DNA from: Stereocaulon alpinum | Taxonomy: Eukaryota > Ascomycota > Lecanoromycetes > Lecanorales > Stereocaulaceae | Direction: 5' to 3' | DNA length: 64,000 nucleotides | Assembly: GCA_018257865.1 (NCBI GenBank) | Contig: JAEUBA010000059.1 | Span: 124,001 to 188,000, forward strand | In this document: in pieces, positions 1-12,767 of the stretch | Position numbering within the stretch: position 1 is the stretch's first letter | Layout of the letters: each line of letters begins with the position of its first letter | Notes under the pieces: generated by a model | Databases searched by the model: none | What the model was told of the DNA's origin: nothing | What the model saw: only the letters and a program-made list of their open reading frames with translations | Translations under genes and position numbers: made by a program

Positions 1-1984
1 ATGGTTTAAAAATCCACGGGTTGACTTGGACGAAGGAAAAGTGTGGCAGATCTGCGGCGTGATGTATGGCGAGATAGGTGATGAGGTTTCTACAGTGTCA
101 TTGTACGAGATTACGGCACGTGATGCGCTTAATTTGGAGATAGCCGATGGAGTCATCATCCTTCCAGATACGGAATTATCAGCAAATGATGATAGCGGAA
201 GTTCTGGTTTGTTGTTTGCAGGTATTGAAAGAGCACGTGGAATGCTGGAACTCGCTGGCGGTGCGCTAGGAGTGTTGCCTTCCCCTGCCGTCCCACATCC
301 ACATGTTGTCTCCAGTGCCAACATTGCTATCGAGCAGAGTGGCCCGAGGGATGTAGACTGGTGTGGCGAAGTTGTCGACCTTTGCCTTGATGGTCAGATC
401 AAAATCCGGCTTGGAGCGGCTTTGGACGTACGGGATATCAAGATACCGACAGAGCGAGTTTTGATTTTCACCCCAACAGAATCGGACGATGATTCTTATG
501 ACTCCGACGAAGACAGTCAGGCTTCCGATTGGACCGACGAGCTGTCTGTGAGTGATTCGGAAACAGGCTCTACTAGCGATGACATGTCAGTCGACGCCCT
601 TGACGTATCGATCGAGTACGAAGGCGGTAGGATTCTCGATGGTGCTGGTGATGATGCCATGTGGACAACAGATGAGGAGGACCAAGAAGATTTGGAGATG
701 CCAATGGCAGATAACGATGAACACGAGGCCTCGGACGCCAGCGCAATGACATCCTCGCCGACACCAGCGACCAGACAAGGTGCGCCTGAGCTCCCTGAAA
801 GAAGCCCCACGACATCCTCGCTGGCTCACGCAGCCAGAAAATCGCAAGTCAAGGCTCCTTCACCAGCATTTCGTGGCCTTGAGAGTCGAGCGGTATCCTT
901 CTCGAGCTATTCATCCATGCCTGAGCAATATGCTGTACTCGAAGAACCACCCAACGATCATCACTACGCCGCCACGATTCCAGCTTTGAATTCTCAAATG
1001 ATGCGACGCATCATGAAAGAGAACGAAATCATGCGGTATTCACTACCTGATGGTGTGTTCGTGAGGACTTGGGAATCTCGGTGGGACCTTCTCCGAGTTT
1101 TGATCATCGGACCTCACGACACACCTTACGAATTCGCGCCTTTCGTCTTCGATTTTCAGTTTGGTGCACAGTTCCCCACTTCGCCACCCGATGCTTTCTT
1201 TCATTCTTGGGCTGGCAATACCGGCCGCATCAATCCCAACCTCTACGAAGACGGAGTGATTTGTCTGAGCCTTCTAGGCACATGGGATGCGGATGAACGT
1301 AACGAAGCATGGTCGTCGAAAAACTCGACAGTGCTGCAGATTATTGTTAGTCTGATGGGCCTGGTCTTGGTCAAGGAGCCTTACTATAGTAAGTTTACCC
1401 GTGCTTCGATAATTCTTCATCCATTATGAATGATGACTTGAGTGTATTTGGCTCGAGTACGTTTGATCAGCACTTGCTGTTCTCGTCAATGATGTAAAAT
1501 CTCAGCTACCTTATTACTTTTCCTCTGAACATATAACTTTATGTTGCTGTTTACTGTTTACCACTTGATTCAGCCATGTTAATCTGACAGCCTTTGCTCT
1601 ACAGATGAAGCAGGATACGACGTTTTGGTTGGCTCCGAAGAAGCCCGAGTCCCATCAGCACTCTACAGCGAAAAGGTCTACGTCATGACGAGGTCATTTC
1701 TCAGAACTGCATTGTCATGTCCGCTACAAGGCATCGACGACATCATTAGATGGCTTTACCTATCATCTCAACCGGAAGGGCCACACTTACTACGCCGCGT
1801 CGTTGAAGACTCAAAAGCACTCCTACCAGATGCGCGAATCGGATCTAGCAACAATCTCTCAATCAACGGACACAATGCTGGTATTACCGAACCGGCAAAG
1901 ATCAGTACAGGTGCTCTGATTCTGCTAAGGAAGAATCTGGATTGGCTGTCAGAATATCTGTCACAGGACGAGGAAAACGTGTGA
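1..1984 (+). CDS. UBE2O/BIRC6-like E2 ubiquitin-conjugating enzyme, 3' part (5' end outside window)
   Basis: Large E2 of the UBE2O/BIRC6 type, which transfers ubiquitin to substrates and often acts as a combined E2/E3. The reading frame is open from base 2, so the start lies upstream. Exons are 2-1388 and 1605-1984: the donor is GTAAGT at 1389, the acceptor is ACAG ending at 1604, and the phase is kept (588 visible residues). An acidic, Ser-rich linker (about 470-760) precedes the UBC fold. The active-site motif VICLSLLGTW carries the catalytic Cys at codon 1262-1264, preceded by GRINPNLYEDG; both are typical of the UBE2O subgroup. The UBC domain continues over the splice (VKEPYY/NEAGYDVL). 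The second exon forms the C-terminal helices. A sequence ATG at base 1 is out of frame and is not the start. Family call is firm; the exact orthologue is not. Confidence 0.87.
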
Positions 1985-3568
1985 TGCTATGTTTGGTACG
2001 AGATATGTTACCACATTCTTGTCTCGAAAGATATTACTACGATACCCAAACTTGAGCTACTGCCTAATCTAATGATAAAGTCAAACTACTTTTCAGGATG
2101 TCTAATCTTGATGCTCGCACCCCCATAAATATGCCTGTATCCCACTTTTAATGCCGAACTGTGTAGTCAGACGTATCATCACACCCTCGCAGCTCCTGTG
2201 AATCACAAAATTTACCATTCCCTGCTTCAACCATGACGCCACTGTCATGGTCATAGCTCCGCATACTAATGCCTCATACCGTTGGTAGCTCAAGAGGGCC
2301 TCATGATGAATTGCATCTAGCTTCAATCAGGCGAGACATTTAAGGAGTTGGGCTTGTGGTTTTGATCCTGTGAATGTTCATAGCTGGGTTGAAATCAAAA
2401 GAGGTCGTCGAAACGAGCTAGCTCTGTCTCTGGTTTTCTCCCGTCCATGCTCAGTCGGCAACTAGCAATGTAGCAAACCACCCAGATACACGAAATCTGA
2501 GCGCTATCATCACAGGCTTGCTAATGCGGCCCGCTTATCTCACATTTCTTCTGAAACCGTTATACTGCCGTCCACTCACTTGCTGAAAAGGCGTTGATGT
2601 CTGTACACTTCGAGACCCTTCCACTTCCAAGACAGAGGCCAATGGAGACGAGAGGTGCAACGCGCGGCTAGTGTAGTGCATTCCAGGTACCATCTCTGAG
2701 CAACAAAGATTTTATGCTACCTACTAAGAACATCTTCTCGGAAACACGAAGTTCAACCATCACGTCCTACTAAATTCGATCGCTGCGCGGTATGATGGAA
2801 GTTGTCACTTATGTGTCAGGATGCTGACCTCTCACAGCAGCACCCAAGTCTTTCTGGCACGTGATCTTGGCAGATGTTGTTCTAGGTGTTTAGTGTCGAG
2901 TGCGACATCTCTCAACACAGATAAACCTCGTCTTGAGTATCTGCGTATTAAGATTGTTCCATACTGTTGCCGAAAGGCTTGGGGCTGGGCTTGTTATGCT
3001 GTGCGCCAAATCGATTACTTTGTTATCATTGTCTCTTTACAGCATGTGGTTATAGTATCGTTGAATCTATGGTTTATATTGTATGCTTGTGCGATTTTCC
3101 TCCGGTTGTTACATTGCTTTCTTTGATTTGCATTATCATCTCATTGTCTGACATTTGTTATATCTGGTTTTCTCAAAGACCTGCTTATCTAAAAGCCAAC
3201 AGGAATAGCCCTGCGAAGGTTATGCGCCCCGGTCAAGCCACACGCTCAGTTCGGTGATCACCCGCTCGTACTTTTGACAGGGCTGCATATGAGGCCAATC
3301 ACAGAGTGGCTGGCTCGTGGAATGTACTGCTGCTCTGCATGCGATACAGCCCAAAAAAGTCTATAACAATGCTTTCTCGCCAGGAAGGGCGAAGGATAAC
3401 GGAGTGCATTTCTCTCGGAGGCAGCTATCTGTCACGCTTGATCCGCGCGCTTTCTCTCCGTCGACTTTCATGATCCAGCCGTAGTCACTGCCGGCGTTTG
3501 GGCTAGAGCGATTGCGAAGGCACAGCTCGATACAATTTTCTTTTTTACCTCGGCAAATACTCTGAAGG
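1985..3568. other. Intergenic, no gene seen
   Basis: About 1.6 kb between the E2 gene and the copia element. Short open frames (for example 2821-3126 and 2967-3257) are rich in Cys, Leu and Ile, have no splice partners and resemble no family known to me. The last five bases (GAAGG, 3564-3568) are the target-site duplication of the element that follows. Confidence 0.6.
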
Positions 3569-3778
3569 TGTCGGTAGAACCTAGCTGCTAGCCTAGGTAG
3601 TACCGATTAGTAGGTAGCTTGATCCCCTATTACCTGCCCCAGACAACCTGATTCGCAGGGTGTCTATTAGGCTTGGTAAACTGGGGATTGATTGAATCTA
3701 GCTAGCTAAGCTATAGTGTTTTATCTAGGAGTTAGCGCCAAGCCGCTTATTACGGAGCGGAGTAATATTATTCCGACA
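3569..3778 (-). repeat. LTR of copia element 1 (3' LTR in coding sense)
   Basis: 210 bp, starting TGTCGG and ending CCGACA, preceded by the duplication GAAGG. It differs from its partner at 8775-8984 at five positions, all G/A changes in a TpG/TpA context. Its reverse complement matches the LTRs of the copy at 17747-19590. Confidence 0.95.
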
Positions 3779-6700
3779 CTAGCAAAAGTTTTAGAAAGTC
3801 GAAAAAACAGTGCTAATCGACGCTAAATCTAGCAATTAGCTAGCATAGAAACGGGGCTGCAAGGCTAAGCAACGTTGCAATCTAATTAGTTAGATAACAG
3901 CTTCTCTTTCTACCTAAGCGTTTATCTTTAACTCAATAGCGTTGCTATCTACTAATTACTTTAACGCCTAGCAGTAGCGCTCCTTAGTTATAGCGTCTAC
4001 TAGGTTATAATTACTATTAATCCACCGCACCTTATTAATTTCCCTTCTCTTATAGGACTACCGCAGTCCTATTATATCAATTATTAGGCGTTTCTCAGCG
4101 GTAGTACTAAGGCGTATAATACAGTCGTATAGGGAGTAGGAGTTAGTATATAGAATTAGTAGTATCTTCGCCTAAGTAATACCCTTAATAGTAGATTATA
4201 GGGTAGTAGTAATATCGAACCCTACTACTATTATATATAGCTCTAAAGCTAGCACTGATCTTATAACTCTCTTATATTTAGTACTACTCTAGTAGATAAT
4301 ATTACCGCTAATATTAATAGTCGATTTATTAAGCTGTTGCTCGTTAGTAAGGACGATAATATACCTAATCTAAGAGCTGAGGTCAGCGTTATTAGCGAAG
4401 GCGGTATTAATAAAGACTAGTAGTTTCAGCTTCTCTAGAGTAAGCTTAATAAATTATAGGCCTTAGCGGTAGTTCTCCTTTTACTAATTTAGCTATTTAT
4501 TTAACTAATCAGCGTCTTCTTTCGCTAGCTGAGTAATTTAGGCTACTCTAGATAGTGCGAAGGCTATCTCTAGTTAATATATAGAGGCTATATAGGCGCC
4601 TTAAGCCCTTTCCTTAATATATTATAATTTAATATCGCTAGCGGTAGTAGTATCGATCGTATTAATCTTACTGTATTACCGTTACTATGAGAGCTTCAGA
4701 ATATCGCTGTTACCGGAAAAAGTTTTATTAGAAATAGTAGTACTATTAAATTAGAGGTCTTTTTCTTTATCTAACTTCTTAATTAGCTTTGCTAGGAAGC
4801 CTATATTAAGGCGTACTTACTCTTCTAGCTCTAAGTATTCGGCTATTCCGTAAAATAGGGAGTCGTTAGTTTATAGGCTAATAATTACCTGCTTAGAGTA
4901 TATAAGGTAGGGATTAAATAAGGAGACGGTAAGGCTTAGCTTACTAGTATAGTAGTTATAGTAGGTCTTAAACTAATACGTCCCTACTTCTGGGACGCTA
5001 TATAGTAGGCGGACTACTTTTAGTATATTATCTCCTAGGTTAGTGCCTTACGGTAGCTTTATATAGACTAGGCGGCTTAGTACTAAAGTCGACTATATAT
5101 AAGCTTATAAGATATCGCGTATATAGAGGTCTTATAGTAGAATTATAGTAAGGCAGATAATAAGGCGTTAGCTAGCGCGTTAAATCGTTAGCGACTACGT
5201 TAGTACCTCCTTCTTACCTTTATTATTATAGGCTTAGACGACTAGTCTAGACTTTTCGAATAGTATAGTACTATCCTACTTAATATTATCGACGAATTAG
5301 CAGCTAAAGATACGGGTATTTAGCGGTATATTATACTTACTAATAACCTTAAAGACTCCTTTAATAATAAGGCCGTTAATTTCTTTTCAGCGGGAGTTAA
5401 TAAATAGGCTATTTAGTAAGCGAATAGCGCCTTCCGACCGGAGCTTTATTAATAGCTTAATATCTAATTACTCCTTATTAGTAAGGTAGGCGTAGTAGGT
5501 AGGTAGGTATCGCTATCGCTGCGGATTCTAGCGCGTAGTAGTAACTTCTTCGGTCAGTAGGTCCGCTTATCGCTACGGATTCTAGCGTATAGCGGTAGCT
5601 TCTTTAGTAGGTAGGTCTACTTAAGTTATAAGAGGCGCTTTATTAGTTGATTCGACTAAGTAAGGCTTAACTAATATAATTCGAAAGGTCGTAGGGCTGC
5701 TGCTAAGTTTAACTATATAGGCTTAGTCGTCTATAGCGAGCAGTTAGTAGGGCCCTTTCTATCCTTTACCTTCTCGCTATACTAGGACGTTGCTGCTAAT
5801 AGGAGTATCTAGAATTACGTCGCTTTATAGACCGTTACGGTAGCGTAAGGCTTTAGTAATATCTCTCTTTACTAGTAATTCTAACGCTTCTTTTATTACG
5901 CGTTTAATAGCCTTACCTCGTTCCGTAATTAATAGGTGTATAGGGTCTAATTTAGTAAGCTTTAGAAACGTACTAAATAGAAGTAGCGTAGGAGTTAGCC
6001 TATTAGGTCTAGCTATATTATTAATTACCTTAATAGCGATTTATAAGACGAATTACTTACCTAGCAGTAGTAGGTCTTCTCAGATAATATTATAAGCACG
6101 CCTAAGAGGTACGTAGTAGCGTTCAACTAGACTAATTAAGTAGTATACTTTAACTAGGACGTATTTCAACTTAATTACTATTCCCTTTACCTTAGAGGCG
6201 AATTCGGTGCTAATAAATTACTTGCTAGCGTTATAGACTAGCAGGTCCGGTAGTCTAATATAAGTATTAATCCAGCAGGCCCTTAGCGTATCCTAGACCG
6301 TCTCCGCTGAAATATCCTTTAGAAAGCGGGCGGTTTGGAAGCGTATAGCCTCGTTGACTATATATAGGACTAGGGCGGTAGGGCTATCCAGATATATAAT
6401 ATTAATTATTACTAAATAATTAAATTATAGGTCGTTTTTAATAGTGAATTTAAACCTTCCTAGTGATCTTCTATATTTCTAGCAAGTTAAGTAGAACTTA
6501 CCTAGTTAATAAATAGCTTCCTAGTCGAAGTAGTAGCTAGATCGTTTTAGTAAGCGTGCTAGGCGTGTTATCGATAGGTGCCTAAAGCGGCGGTATAGGC
6601 GTCTGAGGTCTTACTCTAATAATTAGCTGCTTGTAACGCCGTTATTGGTGTAGGCGTTGATACAGGCGTTTGCTAGCGACGTTCCCTATATAAGGAATAG

Positions 6701-8774
6701 GTGACCGTATAGCCTTATAATAGGGACTTATCTATTACTACTAACTAGGTAATTAGTAAGGTTATTGAAATAAAAACCTGCCTAGTCGAGGTCTCGTAGG
6801 TAGAGAAGGAATAGCGTGTTAGCGTCGATAATATAGAATTCGATAATACTAATTAGTAAATCGACGGTAATAGTGCCTTTTAATAAGGCGTCGCTAATAC
6901 CGAATTTGAACCTAGCGCTGCTAGCCTTATCGGTGTTAATATTAACGTCTTGCTTACGCCGTAGTACTAAATATTAATTATAGCCTACTAAGGAGTTATA
7001 GGTAGCGTCTGTATTAATTATAAGGCCGTAGAAGTAGCTATCGCCGTATCTTTTAGCGGGGCGGTGAGTTACTTCTCCCTAGATATTAATATTAATATTA
7101 TCCTAGATAGATAGTGCCTTAGTAACGGTATATAAAGTCGCTTAATTAGCTAGCTTTTAGTATATAGCCTTACTATTAATTACACCTATTAATATTAGAA
7201 ATACCTCACCGTTACCTTAATTAGATAGATTATTAGCGGTATCCTCCTTAGTAGTACTACCTTCGCTGTCGCCTTCCTTTTCGCCTTCAGCGTCGGTAAT
7301 ATATTACTTAATACTATATTAACGTTCTTCCTTAGGGTGATTAGTTAACTAGTAACCTTCCTTTTTGTAGATAAAATATTACTTTTTATTCGTCGAATTG
7401 CGGTTAAGACTGCGGCTGGAATTATTAGAGTTATATCTTAGCTTACTTAGATATCTGGATCTGCTACGACTGCTAGATTTACAGTTGCGGTAGCGGCGAT
7501 CCGTATATATTATTTCGCTTAGCGATAGAAGGCTGCGACGGTCTTATAAGGCTATAGATAAACGGAGGTCTTAGATAAGGTTTTATATAGTATCTAGTAG
7601 CTTTCGGTAGACGATCTTATAGGTAGGTATAGACTTATAAGTAGTAATTATCTTCTAGTAGATAAAGCTATCCCTATAAAGGCTCTTATCTAAGCTGTAT
7701 TATAGCTCTCTTAGTTTCGATATTATAGTATCTAGGTACTCCGTTAGGGTCTTATCTTTATTATAGTTAATAAATAGTTATAAGGATACGCTATTCTATT
7801 TATTAAGGCGGGCGATTTAGTATTCTCTTCCTTCGAAGTTTCCTTTAAAGGTAAGCTATAGCGAGTCTAGGTTTATTACTAAAAAGGAGGACTAGTTACT
7901 AAAGTAGAAATTAAGTATATCGCTGCTAAGTATATACTAAAGAGCTATATAAAGCCTAGTTAATAGTATCCTAGCGTTAGAAGTAGTAGCTAAGAATATA
8001 TTTAGCTTATAGTTAAAGGAGTTACTTCTTCCGTTATACTTTATTTCTTCCGTATAGAGCTTAGTTAACGCAGTAAGCTCTTAGGAAAGGCCTTACTCCT
8101 AGTAATTAGCGATAGTGTTATAGATTTTAACGCCGTTAATTAGGGCAGTCCTAGTCAGTATTTCGATTTTGAATAAGGTAGGTGTGCTAGGTATATTAGA
8201 GTTGCCTAAGGCGGGCGTACTAGGCGTATTAAAGTTATTTCTTAGGGTAGGCGTACTAGGCGTGTTAGAGTTGCTAGCGGCGTTAATATAGGAGGACTTT
8301 TTCTTTAGCTTTTATATATTAGTAGGCTATTTAGGGAAGGTTAGTTAGTCTATTAGCCTTACTACGTACTTATAGATAGGGGTCCTATCCTTAGGTATAT
8401 AGACGCTGCGGTTATAAAATAGGTTCCTAAGGTCTTATATTAGGCCTTTATCTACCTTCTTAAATAAGGTCTTATCCTAATTATTAAAGCCTTAGATAAA
8501 GCTAATCTATAGGTCTTACCCTTCTTCTTCGTATATTCGGTAGTAATTTGTTATTTGCTTAACGAATATTACTAGGGCGGTGGCTGAGGATTTTGTAGGG
8601 TCTTTAAGGACGATTCTAAACGGTATTATAGTCCCCTCGTCCTCTTTAGTAGCTGGTATAGCTGGTGGTATAGTTAGCTGCGACATTATTAATGTAGGAG
8701 TTGCAGTTAAGGGTTAGTGTTAAGGTGAAATTTTCTCTTTTTACCTTACTGATCTGAGGTTGATAACTAATCAG

Positions 8775-8984
8775 TGTCGGTAGAACCTAGCTGCTAGCCT
8801 AGGTAGTACCGATTAGTAGGTAGCTTAATCCCCTATTACCTGCCCCAGACAACCTGATTCGCAGGGTGTCTATTGGGCTTGGTAAACTGGGGATTGATTG
8901 AATCTAGCTAGCTAAGCTATGGTGTTTTATCTAGGAGTTGGCGCCAAGCCGCTTATTGCGGAGCGGAGTAATATTATTCCGACA
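8775..8984 (-). repeat. LTR of copia element 1 (5' LTR in coding sense)
   Basis: 210 bp, same ends as its partner, followed by the duplication GAAGG at 8985-8989. It keeps G at four of the five variable TpG/TpA sites, so it is the less mutated LTR. Confidence 0.95.
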
Positions 8985-10227
8985 GAAGGATTTGGTGTTC
9001 TCGAAAAGATCTTTTTACGGCGCATTTCTCAATCGATTCAGCGGAGCTAGCATTCCTAATGTGCAATTGGGGTTCTGCATGGCTAGATCGTGTGGTTGCA
9101 AGCCTTGTTGGGTGACATTGATTCACTGCAGTGGTATTTTCATGTAACAGACGAGCTCGTCTGATATCTGATTGTGTTAATGTAACGTCGAGGAAGCTAC
9201 TGAGTCAGATGTAAGTTGAAGGTCGGCTAGCAGACGGGTGCCAATGCAGAGCCCGTTCCGCCCGTATCCTTCTCCGATGCTAAGCTCGTCCGATGGTGAG
9301 AAATTCGATAGGCGACAGGGGTAGTTTTCGCAAGTTGCATGCACCATCGCCCCTCAAGTCTGCGGAGGTCTGGTCTTTCTACCTAACGGCTTTTGAATTT
9401 CCCGATGTGGCTTGTGGCCCCTACGGAGTACAGTCTACTGCAATAATTGCACGCCCTTATCACAATCGAATTCATGCCCAAAGCTCCAAAAGTTGTCGCT
9501 CAGCGCCAAGTCATGCAGGAAAGACGGATTTTACGGGGGAGAGGTTGTAAGGCATGCTAGAGGGGAGTGCTGCAATGCAGTCCTGCAAGTCATGCACAGG
9601 AATCGGGCGGAAGAGATTTGTCCTGATTCTGTTGATTCACTTGATTCTCTTGATTCTATTGATTTCTCTGAGAGCTAACTTAGTTGGCCACGCGTTGGGT
9701 GAAGACTGACATTGGATGAAAATGGGAGAATAATGAGAATAATAATGAAAATAATAATAATTTAGGGTTTGAAACGCACAGGGACTTTTTGGCGGAATTG
9801 TCCCCAAATTTGCTCTCTGCACGCTTTAACCTCTTTAACTAGTAACTACCGTATCGCCCGGTCTAGAACCCTGAACGAACAAACGTCTCACCACAGAAAC
9901 CTGAACCTCTCAATGTTCTTGTTCCTCTCTTGCTACTACTCTGCCAAAAACAAACAACTACTCACCTACCTCCATACTGCATCCCACAGCACCAATCGGC
10001 TTTTGGCATTTACACTCTCCTTCAACAGTCGTCTTTTTTCATTCTCTTCTGTTCACCAAGCTGAAAGCTTGCAAACATACTCTTCTCCCCTTGCTGAAAC
10101 TTTTTTGCTACTCACGCCATCATCTGAGCACACAACGACCAACTCCAAGCTGCATCACTCATTTGCACCATAGTTCGTATCAACTCAATGTTTCTCTACC
10201 TGTTCAACAAATAATGCACAAGTTCCC
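8985..10227. other. Intergenic and likely 5' leader of the next gene
   Basis: No gene resolved. The first half is transition from the element to unique DNA. From about 9880 to 10200 the plus strand is rich in C and T with few purine runs, as in long fungal 5' untranslated regions, and leads into the ATG at 10228. An open frame at 9769-10173 in this stretch is Ser/Thr/Leu-rich because of that composition; I do not call it a gene. Contains the 9-bp repeat at 9623-9667 and an AAT-rich microsatellite near 9728-9762. Confidence 0.55.
9623..9667 (+). repeat. 9-bp tandem repeat, five units
   Basis: Five consecutive 9-bp units of the form TTGATTCNN (ctgattctg, ttgattcac, ttgattctc, ttgattcta, ttgatttct). 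Non-coding position; a simple minisatellite. Confidence 0.85.
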
Positions 10228-11941
10228 ATGATCATGCAGGCACCGGCTCGGCCACAGCCGTTCATGCCTAACCAGGACAATGTGGCCTGCTCACCGACAA
10301 AAGCAATACCCAAGGATGTCGTCAGTACGCGAGGTTATTCGGATTCTGTAGTTCCAAGCTTTCGTTCATCCAGAGTGAAGGATGAGGAAGTCTATGATCT
10401 AGCCGACCCTTTGCAGAATGACCTCGTCGCTGCCGGTCTCCACCCGGAACATATCCCCCCACTAACCATGAAAGCGCGTCGAACCCTTCAGCTCCCCTCA
10501 TTTAAAACTCTGGGGATCGCGTCACGTCTACCAGACGCTCTTCTCACTCCACCAGACGAAGCCACCATCAACCTCGAGCGTCCCGCACTGCAAAACTTTA
10601 TATCAAGAAGCTCTTCCTTTCCACCAAGCAACATGCCAAAGACACCCTCTTCTGATCGCAATGAAAATGAGGTGATCGTAGCCAACAGCATGTCCACCAC
10701 TGAGGCTTCGGGCTCCACCCAAGCAGTCAAGCCAGCTACGGAGGACAAAGGCAAAGAAAAAGAAAAGAAGGAAGGGCCCGAGGGGCCTATGAGCTCAAGC
10801 AGTGACGAGGATGACGCACTCTCTGATCGAGCTGGATGGCTCACCGATCCTGTCAATGCAGTCGGTACGTTTCAACGCTTTCTTATAATCCGAAAATGCC
10901 CTGTAGCTGATCCGCTTAGTCGCCGACCTCGATCTCAATGCTACAAGCCACGTTGTCAGCGTGCTATGCCATTCTCAGCCATGTCCGCTCTCTCGTGAGA
11001 CAGTGAACGTAATCACATGGCCGAGTGTCACTTCGGCATTCGAGAGTCTTCTCTCAGCCGTCCAGGAAAAGATCGACCCATCAGGCCGCTATATTGACAT
11101 AATCCACGCAGTACCCTTGAAGTTCAACATGATGCAAATTCCCACGAGTCCAGCAACTACTCCGGGTTTCCAGAATACACGTTCTGACTACTTCAGCGTG
11201 AACGTTTTCTCAAAGGCCGTCGTGGCTATCGACCATCAGGACGCGCTAAACACCTCTGTACCTTCGTCCCCTCGCCCAGTGGTTCCACCTTGCAGCATTA
11301 GCGTCGCTCTTCTCGAGAGATTTCTGCCTCCATCAACAGCCGAGGAGTATCTCCACCTCTTTCAAACTGATGCTCCCTCAGTCCTCGTCAATCGTCTCAT
11401 AGAACTTTCACCCGATTCCGGCAGCCTCGTCTTCATTTACCCCACCGCCATGGGCGCTGAAGCGTTCGCTAACACCTATCTCGGCCCACTATTGCATCCC
11501 TTGCTCCGTACCATGGTCAGCATCCACAATCTGAGCATGGACTTTGGCGCTGGGGTTGGTAGGATCGCTGCCATAGACCAGATGCTGGACTTTGAGAAGA
11601 TGTCACGCAAAATTCGCGTCCTACTGCGAAAGCTTGAGCGCGGGGCAAGCACCATTCAACGCAGCCCTAAATTCACAATCACTCAGGCCAGCAAGCAGGT
11701 GGTCCAGCTCGACCGTCGAGTGTGGATCGAATGGTGGGTTCAGCAAGAGCAAGGCCGCATAAGGACTGTGGTGGAACGATATCTACAACGGGGAGTCATG
11801 GTACCGATTAAGAAGGACGTGACGGCTGCGACACTGGTGCAGGAAGTGTTGGACGGAGTGCGGGCACGCAAATATGCGGATTACGACGAGGAGCGTAAGG
11901 GTGTTGAGGTTGGGGTGTTCGTGATCAAGCGGACCGCTTGA
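10228..11941 (+). CDS. Uncharacterised protein, two exons
   Basis: A 552-residue protein from exons 10228-10864 and 10920-11941. The 55-nt intron starts GTACGT and ends TTAG, and phase 1 is kept (GTC codon across the junction). The N-terminal third is low-complexity with Ser, Pro and Lys/Glu runs and an acidic patch (SSSSDEDDALSD) just before the intron. The C-terminal half is more globular (for example SGSLVFIYPTAMGAEAF, then MVSIHNLSMDFGAGVGRI) and ends in a mixed helix/strand tail (VFVIKRTA). I do not recognise a family and see no signal peptide or membrane segment. Start chosen as the first ATG after a pyrimidine-rich leader; another in-frame ATG lies two codons on. Gene reality is well supported by length, splice fit and codon use; function is unknown. 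Confidence 0.8.
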
Positions 11942-12767
11942 TTCAATCGCAGAGAGGGGGATGCATGGCGCGAATGCTTGGGAGGCAAAGGATCTTACAT
12001 GGTCAGGACGATACGGAAATAATGATTACTGTCCTTATGCGAATCATAGCAAGGTGTTGGGGATGTGCAGCCTCTTGCATAGCGATAATACTTCACGTCT
12101 CATGATTAGATAGTTGAATGACTCTACTTGAAAAGTCACGGCACTTGCATCTCAGTAGTGACTCCTGCTTTTCTGCAATGCTTGGAAATTAATTCTAGGG
12201 AAAACCAGGTAAATGACATTGACCCTGCTAAGCTTCAATACTCTGCATATTTGGCAATCAACAATGACTCAATTATGCTTGCTCTGCATCTTTAACTCAG
12301 AGCTCACCTCACTAATCACCAGACTGTGCAGGGAGACCGTCAGCATGCCACGGTCATAACGAAGTGGGGGCCATGGAGCCAAGGGCAAATCTCCGAGATG
12401 CTCGGCAAACCTGCACCTGAGGATGAGTCATGTGTGGATAAGGTGAGGCTTGCCCGAGTCACAACCGGATATGCGGCCCTGGATCACGCTATCAACGTTG
12501 ATCCTCATCGAACGAAAGGCATTATGACGTGGATTTTTATGGACTTTCTGACAAACAACCACGTCGAATCTCAACACTTGTGCATGTCTTGGCGGATTAG
12601 GATATGCAGTTTGCTGACTGTACGGATGGTCTACCTCCCACCATGAAAACTGCTCTGTCATACATCCGGCTTATCCGTCCCCCATATTCCCTATAAGGTG
12701 CTGACCATAATCTTCCTCTGACCTGTATCCATCCAATTATCTAGTCAATTGATAGCAGATATTCAAA
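11942..12767. other. Intergenic, upstream region of the ABC transporter
   Basis: About 0.8 kb with no convincing gene. An open frame at 12326-12646 has no recognisable motif, and its opposite strand is also open. This stretch should hold the promoter of the pump gene starting at 12768, but I see no site that I can name. Confidence 0.5.

Larger units (their letters stand above)
3569..8984 (-). mobile_element. Full-length Ty1/copia-like LTR retrotransposon, RIP-degraded
   Basis: A 5416-bp element bounded by two direct 210-bp LTRs (TGTCGG...CCGACA) and flanked by a perfect 5-bp duplication GAAGG (3564-3568 and 8985-8989). Coding direction is minus. Reading the reverse strand from about 8680 gives a gag-like start (MSQLTIPPAIPATKEDEG) that matches the start of the second copy near 18060. 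A block near 5640-5800 reads like the integrase C-terminal module (REGKG, KGPY, LLAI, VKPYL) interrupted by stops. Near 4030-4110 lies the RNase H tail (the second copy there reads WIDDNCNPADAMTK). No frame is intact. Bases 4201-4260 contain 13 TpA but one CpA. RIP in fungi converts CpA to TpA, so I infer RIP inactivation. The copia call rests on the RNase H tail and overall length. Confidence 0.9.

Noticed and set aside
26..28. Start codon of the first E2 gene at base 26
   Set aside because: It is TTG and the frame is open to the window edge; the real start is upstream.
9769..10173. 134-codon frame upstream of the gene at 10228
   Set aside because: Composition explained by a pyrimidine-rich leader; starts in a poor context and has no motif.
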